Shown here in pieces: positions 12,372-25,100 of a stretch of 64,000 nt of DNA; the stretch's first letter is position 1; each line of letters opens with the position of its first letter. Source of the stretch: Lepidurus packardi. Taxonomy: Eukaryota > Arthropoda > Branchiopoda > Notostraca > Triopsidae. The DNA lies in NCBI GenBank assembly GCA_023053545.1, contig JAKZAN010000001.1, forward strand, positions 9,196,565 to 9,260,564, written 5' to 3'. The notes under the pieces were generated by a model. It searched no databases, had not been told where the DNA came from, and saw only the letters and a program-made list of their open reading frames with translations. The translations under genes and the position numbers were made by a program.

Positions 12372-15300
12372 TACCGAGCTTCTGGTAACCGCTCTGTAAC
12401 TTCATAAACTTTTTTGTTTTGCGTTTTTTTTTAATAGTTTTATGCCTCGCGAGCTATTCGATAGATAACAGGTTGCACATGCAAAAAGCCCCGAAAGACA
12501 GACACCACTACAACTTGAAGAATTACGACGAGAAGCCTGCAGGGGACTTCCCTCACTTTTTTGGGTTTGGGCTGTTTCCTCGCCCTCCATACCTGGCTGA
12601 ATCAAGACACGCCTCCCTTTTTTGCGTTTTATCACATTTTTTTTTTTTTAGCTGATGCGGGCAGGTGCACACGGAATTTTTTATTTTTGTTTCGTGGTTG
12701 GAAAGTTCTGAGGATGAGCCATGAGTGCGTAAAACTTCTTTGGGAGCCAAGTGTCTTGTGTTGATGTGCTATCAGCGTCTTCTTTGGAGAGTGCCAAATA
12801 TCCATTAAGGGAACCAGCAGGAGTTGAGAGGTGATGAACGTCATCACAAGGCAACAATGGCATTATAAAGTTAACGTTTGGTTCTCTGGCAATAGGGAAA
12901 TCCTGTTGTAATAGAATGTGCGGAATAGTGTCATAAAAATAAAGCTCTGGAGTATATACTTTGTTGCTGAGCTAAAAGCTCAAACTATATACGCCAACTC
13001 TTTTTAGTTGGGTATATAACTTTTGTACGTTGCCTTCTTTGGCAGGGTCAGAGAACTTCTTTTGTCTTGACTCCATGGCGAGTCTCAATACCTATACCTA
13101 AACAGACCCGTAGGAAAAAATAAGAGATTTTTTTACATGTAACTTTTAACGCATACATTCATCCATACTATTGGTTTAGTAAATACCAGAAGCATATAAT
13201 GTTTGATAATGAAAAATTATAATCATTTGCTACTTTTTACTTATTCCGGAAAGGTTGGAAATCACAGGTGCATCAAAAGAGCGTTATGCTTTAGTAAATA
13301 CCAAAGCTTTTAAGCTTTCCCAAGCATTACAAATTGTCTATAACAAGAGAAGAGAAAAAACTGCACTATTAGATAAAGGAGGTCGGCCTTTTTATGAGAA
13401 TAAGCTTATCTACCGATTTGTTAGCCACCTGCTCAGATTTGTTCCTTCCGTAAATACATAACTGCAACTGAAAGCTAAAGTTACTTGTACTCGAACTATA
13501 AAATTGAAGGGACACTATATGGTAACTAAATACGACATATACTATCGTAAAAAATTTATACGGGGAGAATGGTAGTTTAAATTGTGCTATTTAAAAAAAA
13601 CGACATTTAAGTTATTAGAAATGCAATTTCTTCGATTTACGAGAAGATACAAGAAGAAACAATTAGAATGTATTTGCAGTCGCAGTTTCTGTCAATCCAC
13701 GAACCTAAACAAAGTGCAGCTGTCTATGTTTCTTACTATAAAACTGAAGATCAAAACTTTCCTTTATTTTATTTTTTTCTGGTCAAATTCGCCTTAGTTT
13801 TACCTTAAACATTGAAAAGCTAAAATACTTAAAGAATTAAAAGCTTCTCATAGAAATAAAAATATTTCGTATAGCCAACAATGACAGTTTCCGAAGTATA
13901 CGTTAGGCGTGAAAAACGAGTTTAAACTATCGTACTTATGTAGTGGAAAGAGAGGTTTGAATGTACCAGGAGGGAACGATAAACGTCCTTTGGCTCAAGT
14001 CGTTTTTATCGCGTTTCGCCCATTTCTTCTCAACTTATTACTTTCTGGTTGGTTAACTGATGACCCATGCTAATCTTCTTCGACTGGTAATAACACCAAA
14101 GAGCTGGCCAAGAGTCCCGCTTCTCTTCGATTATAACGAAAGGTAGAGAGATAGGATAAGAAGGAAGACGGAACATAAGGTTATAGTCGCCTTGGGACTT
14201 ATGCATGAAATATGCTGCACACCATGGGCTGCCGATCATCAAATTAGCGACTGTATTTCATCCTTGGGCCACAAACGCTTGCCAAAAAACAACCCAACTT
14301 CAACAGGCGTCATAAAACCGTCCTCGGATGAGACGAAACTGAAACTTGTCCAACTTTCTCTGTTCCCCAAAAGATCTAGCAAATATTAAGAAATGTCAAG
14401 GCATAGTCAAAATACAAACATCAATTGCGGAAAGATATTATATGGATGCAGATAATATAAAAAAACCCACCGGTTATAACTACACAGTTTTAATACGTCC
14501 AATAGGAAATTAGTCCCATAAATTACCCCACGGCGCAAAGGATAATTTAATGTTTGCGTTCATACAATTTGACAAGCTGCATATGTGCCAATAAGGTGTT
14601 CTTTTTTATATACCTCTTACCTTCGCTTTTTTGCCAGCTGCGGAGGGGAACAAAATAAATATAAAAAAGGGAAAATGACGGCAACGAAAAACTCCTGACG
14701 GAATGGACGGTAAGTCTAAAGCGTAAGCACATGAGCTACAACTTCTCATCAAGGCTTCAAGCGGATCCTATGCATAAAAGTGTCGATATGAATCATGAGG
14801 CCCGCTGTGCTTTGGTGCTTGTGGCCGTTTGAGGCTTTTATAAAAATGGAGAGCGAAATAAATAGCGTTAACTCCGGGGTTAGGGCCCAGACAATAGCAA
14901 GGATGGATGCATACCCTTTAAACTCCCGCCAAGTGCAGTGACGCAATTGCCGAGTCGAAAATAAACTACAAAAAATGTGGTAACGATCGCCTCACACCAT
15001 AATTAACCGGTTGGCTAGCTCAACCTCAGCAATTTGGCTTTGAGCGGCTCAAAAGTTAACAATTGACAAACCTCAACTCTAAAAAACCGAACGACTTAAC
15101 TCAATTGGTTTTACCAAACAAGGACTGCATTTCTCCATAACAAGCCACTCACATACAATAAGCAAAAACCTAAGAGGCGCTGAAAAATTTTGTATCGTTT
15201 TCTCCCTTTATCGTTCATGTAAAAATAAACTAAAAAAAATTAATAAACTTATAGAAGACACCCTAAGACTATTTTTACCACATAAAACCCAACACAACTC

Positions 15301-15765
15301 CTTTTTTAAATATTGCAAACAAGATACACAGTACCCAAGAAATTTTCAAACAAAAAGTTTCAGTGCGACAAAAACAGTCTACACCACTTTGGCCACAAAA
15401 TCCAGGTAAAAACACTTGACAGTAACACGAAAGGTTAAAAATGAATAATAATGAAATGGACTATGAATGGTATAAAACGATCCACAAAAACCCTGCTCTA
15501 GATGCTACAAAAATAGTTGTCGCTTTTGCTTTCTTTTGTTTGTGTAACAAGTTAAGGAATGGTTTTTTACTTGCTACAAAAAAACTATAATCATGCAAAA
15601 AGGCAAAAGTGAGTGCAGAAGTTCTTCAAAACACATAAAAGGCAAACTGTTCTCGCGAACACACAATTTTCTTAGTTTTCTGTCCGGAACTTAGCACTGA
15701 ACTTAACATAATTGGTCCAAAAACAGTTTTCCCGTGAAATGCTTATGAATTGGGAACAAAGCAGG

Positions 15766-15771
15766 TTTATT
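15766..15771 (-). terminator. Likely poly(A) signal of the nesprin gene
   Basis: AATAAA on the minus strand, about 185 nt beyond the nesprin stop codon at 15954-15956. It is the nearest canonical hexamer downstream. Confidence 0.55.
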
Positions 15772-15953
15772 CGATAATTTGATTGCTTCCGAAAGGCATT
15801 TTTGCTTGAGTGTATAAGGCTTAAAATACGGAGTGAATTGTGAAGGCAAAAATTTTTTTTTTTTTTTTAATTTCACGGTTGACATGATCCTCACTAGGTG
15901 GTGACGGCTGCTATGTTAGCGAAAGTTCTATTTTTTGTTGTCGTTTTATCTTT

Positions 15954-16130
15954 TCACATGGGAGGAGGCCCGCTTGGGTAAGACAGGCGCGGGAAAAAAG
16001 AAAAGTTGAGAGAATTGACATGATCGCAGCAATGGGGCTCTAAAAGACAGGCGGCGCATACCAGAACGAGGAGCGCGACGTGAATAGGTAAAGACGCCTT
16101 CAGAATCCGCCATAGCCACATGCCACGCCG
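15954..16130 (-). other. KASH domain coding segment
   Basis: The last ~58 codons of the nesprin gene encode the KASH transmembrane helix and SUN-binding lumenal tail. The helix is IHVALLVLVCAACLL. The tail is about 30 residues, with a CCD motif whose second Cys sits where vertebrate nesprins form a disulfide with SUN. The terminal triple proline is intact, and the last residue is Met where family members vary. Confidence 0.9.
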
Positions 16131-19100
16131 CGTCGACGTTCCGGTTGTCAGAGTATCGGCCGAATGCTCGGTCATAACCGAGTTGGATCGCTCGCTATCA
16201 ATATCAAAAGCACCTTCCTTGTTCTTTCGGGAGCGTCGTTTACTGGTGGTCGAACCATCAGGTGGCGTGTGCTGCAAAATAGTTGAAGTTTCATCCACAA
16301 GATGACGGCACGATCGCTGCAAATCTTCGAATTCTCGCATTGCTCGGTCCAAATTCTACAGAATTTCAAACCATTGTAAAAACATATCACTATAATTATC
16401 AAGTTGTACACAAATATTTTACATACAGTTATTCGAAACTGAGATACCAGATACAACGCTCAAAAGTAATTGAAAGGAACAAAACCATTAAAATTTTGCA
16501 ATCCAGCACAAAACAGAAGAAATATAGTCAATATGAAAAGGTGAGACCATTATACGAAAGGTTTATTACCTCATTAATGAAGCTTAGAACAGCACTTCCA
16601 GGTGCCAGAACTGACTCCATTTTTCGTGCTAAACGTTTTAAATGCGTAATTTTGCGCTCGCGTTCCGTCAAGGGATGTTCGCCCTCAGAAAGTGCACCGT
16701 CCGAAATCCCCGAGTCGGTGGTTTGCACCAAATTCAGATCAGTGAGCGCCGTAAGTCTTAGCCACGACTTCAACTCTTCCTCAGACCTATGGGGTTGGAA
16801 GAGGCCATTCGCTTTGGGGTTGCCTCCTTCAGCTCGATTAACAAGCGCCGTCATACGCCTGACTGAAGAAATGGTAGAAGGCGAAACGTTTTTATTCTTC
16901 AACGCCGAATGCAACATTGAAAGACGATGTTGATCTGTCGCTACAGCCGCGTTAAACTGGGCCAATTCTTCCTGAAACTGGCGCAAAGTTTGCACTGCCA
17001 TCAGCAAATCATTTTCCTTGGCTCTCGCCCTACAAATCAATACCCAAATTAATTTAGAAATAATTCTTACAGACCAAAACTGCTTTGGAAAAACAAGAAA
17101 TTATCCACACCTGTCTGAAGTGACTTCCAGCATGCTGTATAGTTCAGTCACTCCCTCTTTGAGAGCAAAAGGATCCAGAGCCTGAAGCACCAATGGGGAT
17201 GCTATAACATCTCTATTGTTCTGAGCGTTATCCGAGGAAACTCCAACTTGGGACCTTTCCCTTACGTGAGTAAGGAAATCGTGAACTGAGACGTTCAGCG
17301 ACAAAATATCCGAGTGTTCTTCTCTCAACATCTGTTTAAGCTCCTGAAAGATATCAAAAGAAACATGAATTTCATAATAACATACTATTTTTCTTTATTT
17401 CTAAGGAAAATAATTATAATGTCCAAGATAATCGTGATAATTACATCTATATCTTCGAGTTGGTCGTCCAAAGTAGCTTCTGAATCTTGAGGAATAGAAA
17501 CTTTACGCTGCAACTCCTGCAGGCGGCTCCGGGAATCTTGTACCGCTCGACCCAGGTCACGACACTTTGTGACCTGAGCATGCCCTTTTTCCACTCGGCT
17601 GCTCAACATAGTCCAACTGGGTAACAGATCCCTTACAGCTTCCCACTCTCCGCCTGCCGCGTTACTCAGTGCCACCAAACACTCCACATGCGTCCGGCAC
17701 AACGCCAGTAGCTCTGCCTAAAAATATACCACAAGAATTACATCTTTAGTCAAGCAGACTTCTTTTGAAAATGAAATTATCAAACACAAACCCTCTCTAA
17801 GCACAATCGTCAGAAACAAGTCTCTGAAACTACCTCATACAGTATATCCCTTTCAAACCCTTTTTGGAGCGTACGCAACACAAACTGTCTCTGTAAGTCC
17901 TGATCAAGAGCTATTTTAAAAGCAAGGACATGAATCCCTAGCTGCTCCACAGCAGACTGCGACTGAACTGGCTTCTCTCCGACTTTGATTAAGAGGCGAA
18001 TTGGACAAGAAACTTCGAGTTGAGAAAATTCTAGACCCGTTTCTGCGAACTAGCAGGCCAACTTTCGGCCCAAAGACGTTTAATCCTTTAGATTCGATGC
18101 TAAGATATGATACTATAGAGCAAGGTTGAAGTCACATGTTTCTATGACGTTTTCATATAAAAGACGGATAGTGTGATTTCAGAAGCGAAGTTACCGAGCT
18201 CAATTCCTTGGAAAACAACTCAAGATAGCCTCAAGCTTGGGTAAAATGCGTTACTTTTTAATTATTTTCTACAAAAAGGGAATCCCGGATCCCTCAAAAC
18301 CTCATGAAATTTGAAACCCGGATCAAAAGGAAAAGACAATGACAAGAACTTACCCATTCTGCTACTTCAACCCGTGGTGCAGTATGCAGGCGTTCAAAGG
18401 TGTCGCTAGCCACTCCCAGTTGTGTCAACGACGTGCGAACGACGTGATGGAACTCTTCGACGTCAGAATCTGAGTCAAAATCGGCAGGGAAGAAAGTTGC
18501 GGGCTGAGGGCGGGGTTTACGGTACGGCGATCGCCGCGTAAAATGCTGACGCTGTGGCGTCGGTGGTTTGCTACTGTTATGCCCACCAATAACGGAAAAG
18601 TTGTCAGAGAGCGAATCCATGTGCGAACGGTAATCATCGCCAAAAGCTAACAAGCGTGAAGGATCGACTGCTTCTTCACTATACGGTTCGCTCAAATAGT
18701 GCTCCTGTAAAATAAAAACCCGGTTAAATATACATTAGTTAACATATAGAACAATGAAAAACATAACAAGGCAGACAAAATAACACTAGCTTATGTACAC
18801 TAATTAAACGTCAGCTAATTTACTCATAATTTCTAATTATGTCAAACACATACAAGAGTTCATTATTTGTTGTGGATGGCTCTCGTTTAGATCTTGTATT
18901 CTTCTTTTCGGTCCGGGCTACGCTGCATTTTCCCCATCATTCCCTACGTATTTATATCTGACAGCCACCACATTGGCCGGTCAACATTAGCAAAACGTTG
19001 ACAATTTTGGGCCAATTTTAATTATAATCTCTTCAATCTTGGCCCGTAAGAATACTAACTAACTCGCGAAACTGAAAGTCTAACCAACAAATAAGCGGAA

Positions 19101-22100
19101 ATTCTAATGTTTTAACAAAAAGTGATGCTTAATTATGGCAGGGATGATTGAGGAATTCCTAACTAAACGAATTCCCTTTGTAGCAAATCTTTTAACTTTG
19201 TCATAAGTATCAACGAGCCGCAACTTCTATTTTATTTTTAAATCAATTCTTTTCTTTTTCGTCGCCATTTTTACATAACCACACGTCTAAAACACAGCCA
19301 ACACTGCGCCTTTGAAGCCCAGTTTTACGCTTAGATATGCTTAGATTACGCTTAGCTCAACACAATCTTCCTTCTAAGTTTCCCAATCAATTAAACGAAC
19401 TGGTCATTCAATTGAATAACCTGCTCATTTAATTGACTGGGGAGTTTAGAAGGTATTTCCTCCTGGCGTAGTAGTAGGCTGAAAATGACAGGGTTGGTCA
19501 AAACGACGTAAAAACACGTCATTGGTCAATATGCGAAGTCCACGTAGCAATCACTACTGTAGTTTCGGTACTGTACTGTGAAGATTATTTTGAAATTGAT
19601 TCTAATATCCGAAAGCGGCTGATTCTAATAATCAGTGATCACAATAAGCGGTATATATTGTATATGCAAAAATTGACAGGTTACCTGATAATTGTCCCAA
19701 GCTTGTTCCGAGTAACTGCTCATATCCTCCAAGAACTCAGAGCGAGGCGAATCGTTGCTTTTCTTACTGGATACCTCGGTTGTTTCTTGTTCCATGCTAG
19801 CGTTCTGGTCTACAGGCAAGGCCGCATCCACTTCCCTCGTAGGACTCACTGGTACAAACGTTTCATCGCAATCTTCCGCCAGGGATTTGCGACTATTTGA
19901 CATCAGATTGACTCGCGAACTAGAGCTATCTGAACTAACTCGTGTCTATTTCAAAATAGTTTAGATTTTTTTTTTTATAAAAAAAAGCGGAAAATACCTT
20001 TGTCCTACGACGTGGAGTACGTCTTCGACGACCGCCACTCGAAGCTGAGCTGTGATACGCTGGGTCCAAACAAGGTGAAGAGGCTAATTGACCCGCCCAT
20101 TGTGTTCTCAACGGTACAGGCGCTGCTAGAGCATGCAAGGCAGTTTCAGACTGAGACGAAGGTAAGCTAGAGACATGAACAGCCAGCGATAACGATGCTG
20201 GCATACCAGCTAGACTCCATGGTCTTTCCCCTCTTTTGCGACTCCCTCTCATCGACACCTACAAGTCGAAATCATTAGAAACTATCCAAACTCGAAAACA
20301 TTAATACAAAAAATTAGTATAAAAAATATAATATAAAATTAATATAAAAATATAATAAAAAATTAACATAAAAACTAACAAAACTAATTTTTGTACCAAA
20401 AAAAATATTCAAGATAAACAATCCAAAAATAATCACAAAATCGGTATAAAAATGGAAAAAATACGTACCTTAGGTAGAGTCGAAGGGGCGGCTGAAAAGC
20501 CCAGAGATTCCACAGTGGGCGTAGCTGCTAGCTCCGGACTCTTGGTGACGACACATTTTCGTTTTTCGGTCTGCGCTTCACTTTCGCTCTCTTCATCATT
20601 GGACGTGAGCTCACTACTGGCATCACAACTATGACCGTCACAATCCGTCGGCGACGCCTTCGTGTGGAGCCATTCGACCACTCGCTGGCTTTTCGCGCTG
20701 TTCTGTTCCGTGAGGATCAATGACTGGGGCCTAATGAGGTGTTCCGCCTCTTCCACGAGCTTATAAATGGACTCCTTGCTGGCTTGCATCGATTTCTCGC
20801 ACGTTACTGGTGATTCCATTGTCATGGGCTCAACCTCCATGCGAACTGTTAATGAAGACGGCTCACTGTCGCTCAATTCAAGCGACTTTGCGTTGAGGAA
20901 ATCGGAATCGGACGACGTAGATCGCGAAAAGTAGCGTGATTGCTGTTCCTCGTCGTTTTCTTCGTCTTCATCAAAACCCAAGCGACGAGAGCAATGATTC
21001 CTGGCAAACGTCCATTCCTCTTTTTCGTCCTCATCGTCCTCAGTACTGGTCGCGGCTTTCTTCATGGACACCAGCGCATTTTGGCGAGGATTGGCAGATC
21101 TCTTATGCAAAATGGCTTGAAAATTCAATTTCCCGGCCTTGGGTTTATTTATCTGCGGCGAAAGTTGGCCGTCTTCGTCTGAATGCGTGTAGCTGATCAC
21201 GGCGATATTACTTTGCGTCTTCACTGGCAAAACCGGCACAGGATTCTGGCCTTGAGCTATGCAAACTGTAGTTTGGTTGACTTGGCCGTTATTATTTAGC
21301 TGGTGCAAATCCAGGTCCGATTTGGGCTTCAAATTGCCCCTGTCGGAACCGGAATCCGAAGAATAGCCCACGTCGCCCGTAAACGACACGGAGTTGTCCA
21401 ATTTGTGATTGTGGCTGAATAATAAGCCCGACTCCGTCCTGGTGTCCTCGTGGATGCCAACCATGACTTGTCCTCCACTTTCAGGCACGTCCTACAATAA
21501 AACAAGAATGAAACCCCATACAGAAAAACCTAAAAAAAAAAACTTGTCTAAATTAACTTATCCATCAAAAAACCTTTCAATCAAGATACGGATACAAATC
21601 ACGAATACTCACTTAATATGGTTTAAAAGTATTGGCAAAAACTAGGATAGTATATTGATACAAGCTGCGAAATTGTAAACAAATGAACTTTAAAAACAAT
21701 TGAAAGGATAATTTAAAAAGGTAGAGTTTTTATTAAAATTAAAAGGAAAACAAGAACCGCGTTCGTTTTGTACGTTCGACTTAAACTAGACTACTCTTGA
21801 TGTACGCTTCCTTGACGTACGCTTATAAGCGATAGTTTTAGTCTAAATTTTGCAAGTTTACAGATGTCGACTTAGAACTTCTTGAGACCAAAACGAACAG
21901 TTATATGCATTAATTTACAACTGCCCCACCCATAGGGCGGTGCTTGTCGAAATATTAACACTATACGAATTGTTCGTTTTCGAGTATGGGTTTCAATAGC
22001 ATATTATTGTTTTGTTCTGTGGGGCAGTTAATTTCTTCCATTCTTGATTCAGTTTTTAATATTATCCTGACAAATGAAGCTGTGGCTAAGGAAGATGTTG

Positions 22101-25100
22101 ACGGGATAATTGTCTACCATTGATTGTTTGCAACTTACGCTCGTGCTTCTGGTCTCAAAATTCAATACTTCGAGGAAAAAAATCGATTATTGCCAATTAA
22201 AATAAATAAAAAGCAATTAATATATACTAAACGTAGCGTACTCGTGAAAAGCACTCGGAAAGTCGTGAAAGTCCCTCGGCATTAATAAACAAAGGAAATA
22301 AATAAACAAGGGGGTAGGGTTAAGTTTAAGGCTGGGCACACGAGTACTCGTTATACTTGATCAAAACTAAAAGTTGACTAGCTAAATAAAACGCTTATAA
22401 GCCCGAAGTTTACCCACCTCGAATGCTTATAAGCGCTTAAGTCTAGGGTAAACATTTAAGTCGACTTAAACTTTCGTCAAAACGAACGCAGCTAAAGTAT
22501 GCGTTCTAAGTAGCACTTAGGTTAAAGTAATCACTTAAAAAATCGCAGAATCCTTTGGAAATTCTCATAAAATTCTCCAAGTTCAATACCAGAAACTGAA
22601 AGAACCGTCTAAATTACCGGCTGATGGTCCAAATGAGCTTCCGATACGATTTCCTGGTCTCCCACACGGCAGTACTTGGTTAGTGGTTCCTCATCACTTT
22701 CAACGCCTCCGCCACGAGCTCCCCAACCATTCTGAAGGGAAAAAAAGGAAAAAACACAACATGAATTAGCTCTATAGAATTGTCCAACTTTCAAGCCAAC
22801 ACCATGACACTGCAAGTCCCCAGCTCAAAACTAGGACTTGAACCCTTCAGATTAGTAATAGAGGGGGTCTTCCAACACTTCGTCACGCAAACTTACCCAG
22901 TAGAGTTCCGAAGTAAATAAACAAATAAAGTAATCTTCCAAGACTAAAAAGTGAGTGTGCGTGCAAGGCTAGTCGTATCACGTAAGGTTTCTGCGCTCCA
23001 TCACGTCGTTCTCTTCAGTACGCGCGATTGGGAGCCAACCAAACCTAACGACCACTACCTACAACTTGAACTTCATTTTCTATTTATTTTATTTTTTAGA
23101 AAAAGATAAAAGATTAATAATAACATGCCTTCCAGCTGGGTAACACCTGTGATAACAATGGACCTTTTTCGTTCGAATAAATGTCGACTGTTATCCCCCC
23201 TTCTCTTCATATTTTACCCCCTAAAAGCGAAAAAACTTTGGTTGTCGCCCAGATAATTAACCTTATACAACAACCGACGCTCTAGGGTTTAAAAACACGT
23301 GTCTTGTTTTCCCCCATTTCCCCTTCCTTTGCCCCCAAAAGGGGTCAGTCCTTCCCAACACACGCATGTGCTTTTTTTTATCGTGAAACTTTGCTTCCTT
23401 GGGACCTTTTGTGGAGTCGGGAAGGCGGGGGATATACAATACGCGTCGTTGAGTCGATTTGGGGAGTTGGACGCCCCGACCTGGCGCCACTTGGCTAACA
23501 ACCATTCAGATTTTCTCCTGGATTCACACACTAGACCATACTACAGTACATAGGAAGCGGAAAGGCTCCAAGCATTTTAACGATACTGGAAAATTAATCC
23601 TTTTCCAAAGGCTTCTGTAACAAAAACTAAGCCTCTCATAATTTACAACTTAGGTTTACTTTTGAATACACAACTAAAACCTTTTAACCGTTTTAAAAAC
23701 ACGAAATCATGTCGTTAGATAATACCATTTAAAATGGCGCCTGTCACGTGCGTTTATTAGCCCACAATTAATCCCAAGCTATTATTCGTGACAAATGAAG
23801 CCTTAATTAACACCATAAAGCGTATAAAACGTTTCTATGAGCCTTCGCTTAATTATTTTAAAAAATCCCGATTAAAAACAATTTTTATATACATTTTCTC
23901 ACAAAATATACAGTTACTACTATAAGTTAATATACGTCATTATATAATACACTAGATGCCACTTATTGTGATCACGTTTGTCAAGTGAATATTGACTCTA
24001 TGAAACGGAGATTCTAATAATCGGAAATATGCAAGAGAATGCTACAAGTAATCGACGCGTGAAACTAACTGGCTTGTTCAAACCAAAGAAACAAAGCATC
24101 ATCTACTTTTTGACACTTTCAAACGGGTTTCCTTTCACAGATTAACTATGCCCAAAATTATGTATTTCGAAAAGATTTCTCAACAGTTGTGACTGATGCT
24201 TGAGGAATTCCTAACTTAATGGCCGCTTAACCTCTACATTTAATTGACTAGGGAGCTTAGAAGGTATTTCTACCTGTAGGCTAGAAATGACAGGATTGGT
24301 CAAAACGACGTAAAAGCAATGTCACTGGTCAAATATGCAAAGTCCATGTAGCAATCACTACTGTAGTTTCGTTACTGTACTGTGAAGATTATTTTGCAAT
24401 CGCAACCCCTTCCTTTGCCCTTACTTACTTGCAAAAGCACGTAAAAGTCCTACATGTGCCACGTACATTATATGGACATCACTGTTCGATCCAGAAGAGT
24501 ATCGGAGCGTTGTAAACCTTGAACGGGCATTTCGAAATAGGGAGACTTTCAGAAAAAGGGATAAAAAACAAATTCCTGGATTAATCCACCTTGAAGTTCA
24601 CGTTTTTAGGTCTGACTGTGGACTTTAATAACATCCTACAACCGACATCGGAGGGTTTCGTAGCACACTCTTTTTTGTATCTAAAGGGGAAACAAAAAAA
24701 AGACAAAGGGCTCCGACTTGAAAGACACTCGAAATGCTTACCAAAGAACTACGTTTGCCAAAAAGTAAACTAAAAGTGATCCTGTTCTAATCCCAAAATG
24801 ACTCAGAGCCATCTGGGAAGCTGCAAGGGTCAGGCCAGTAGCCTTAACCCCCATCTATAGCACAAGATGGGTTAATTACACACCCAGAGAATAAAAGAAA
24901 ACGCTATGAAAAAAAGCTTACATAGTGCCGGAAGGCGACAATTTGGCCTCAGACTAATCTAGCTCCGCTTTGTGTTTGTTCCTGACCTAATTTGGACAAA
25001 TCTTAGCCCTCTTGCACACATAACGCAATCACGACATCCAAACTCACAATCAACGTCTGCAAACGTTTCAGAAATCAACTAAACAGTCCAGCAATTTTCC

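Larger units (their letters stand above)
8112..15765. other. Intergenic or leader-intron region, no supported gene
   Basis: This 7.6-kb stretch lies between the transcription-factor-like first exon and the 3' end of the nesprin gene, both on the minus strand. It probably contains the promoter and leader exon(s) of the former, which I cannot place. No open frame here carries a recognisable domain. It includes G18 at 10980-10997, G20 at 12352-12371, a short CATTGCAA tandem near 9960-10010, and a few GTCGCCGGA repeats near 11943-11970. Confidence 0.5.

Noticed and set aside
19658-19964. Plus-strand frames opposite nesprin exons (also 20936-21196, 16283-16933)
   Set aside because: They are antisense shadows of verified nesprin exons whose phases and splice sites are consistent on the minus strand.
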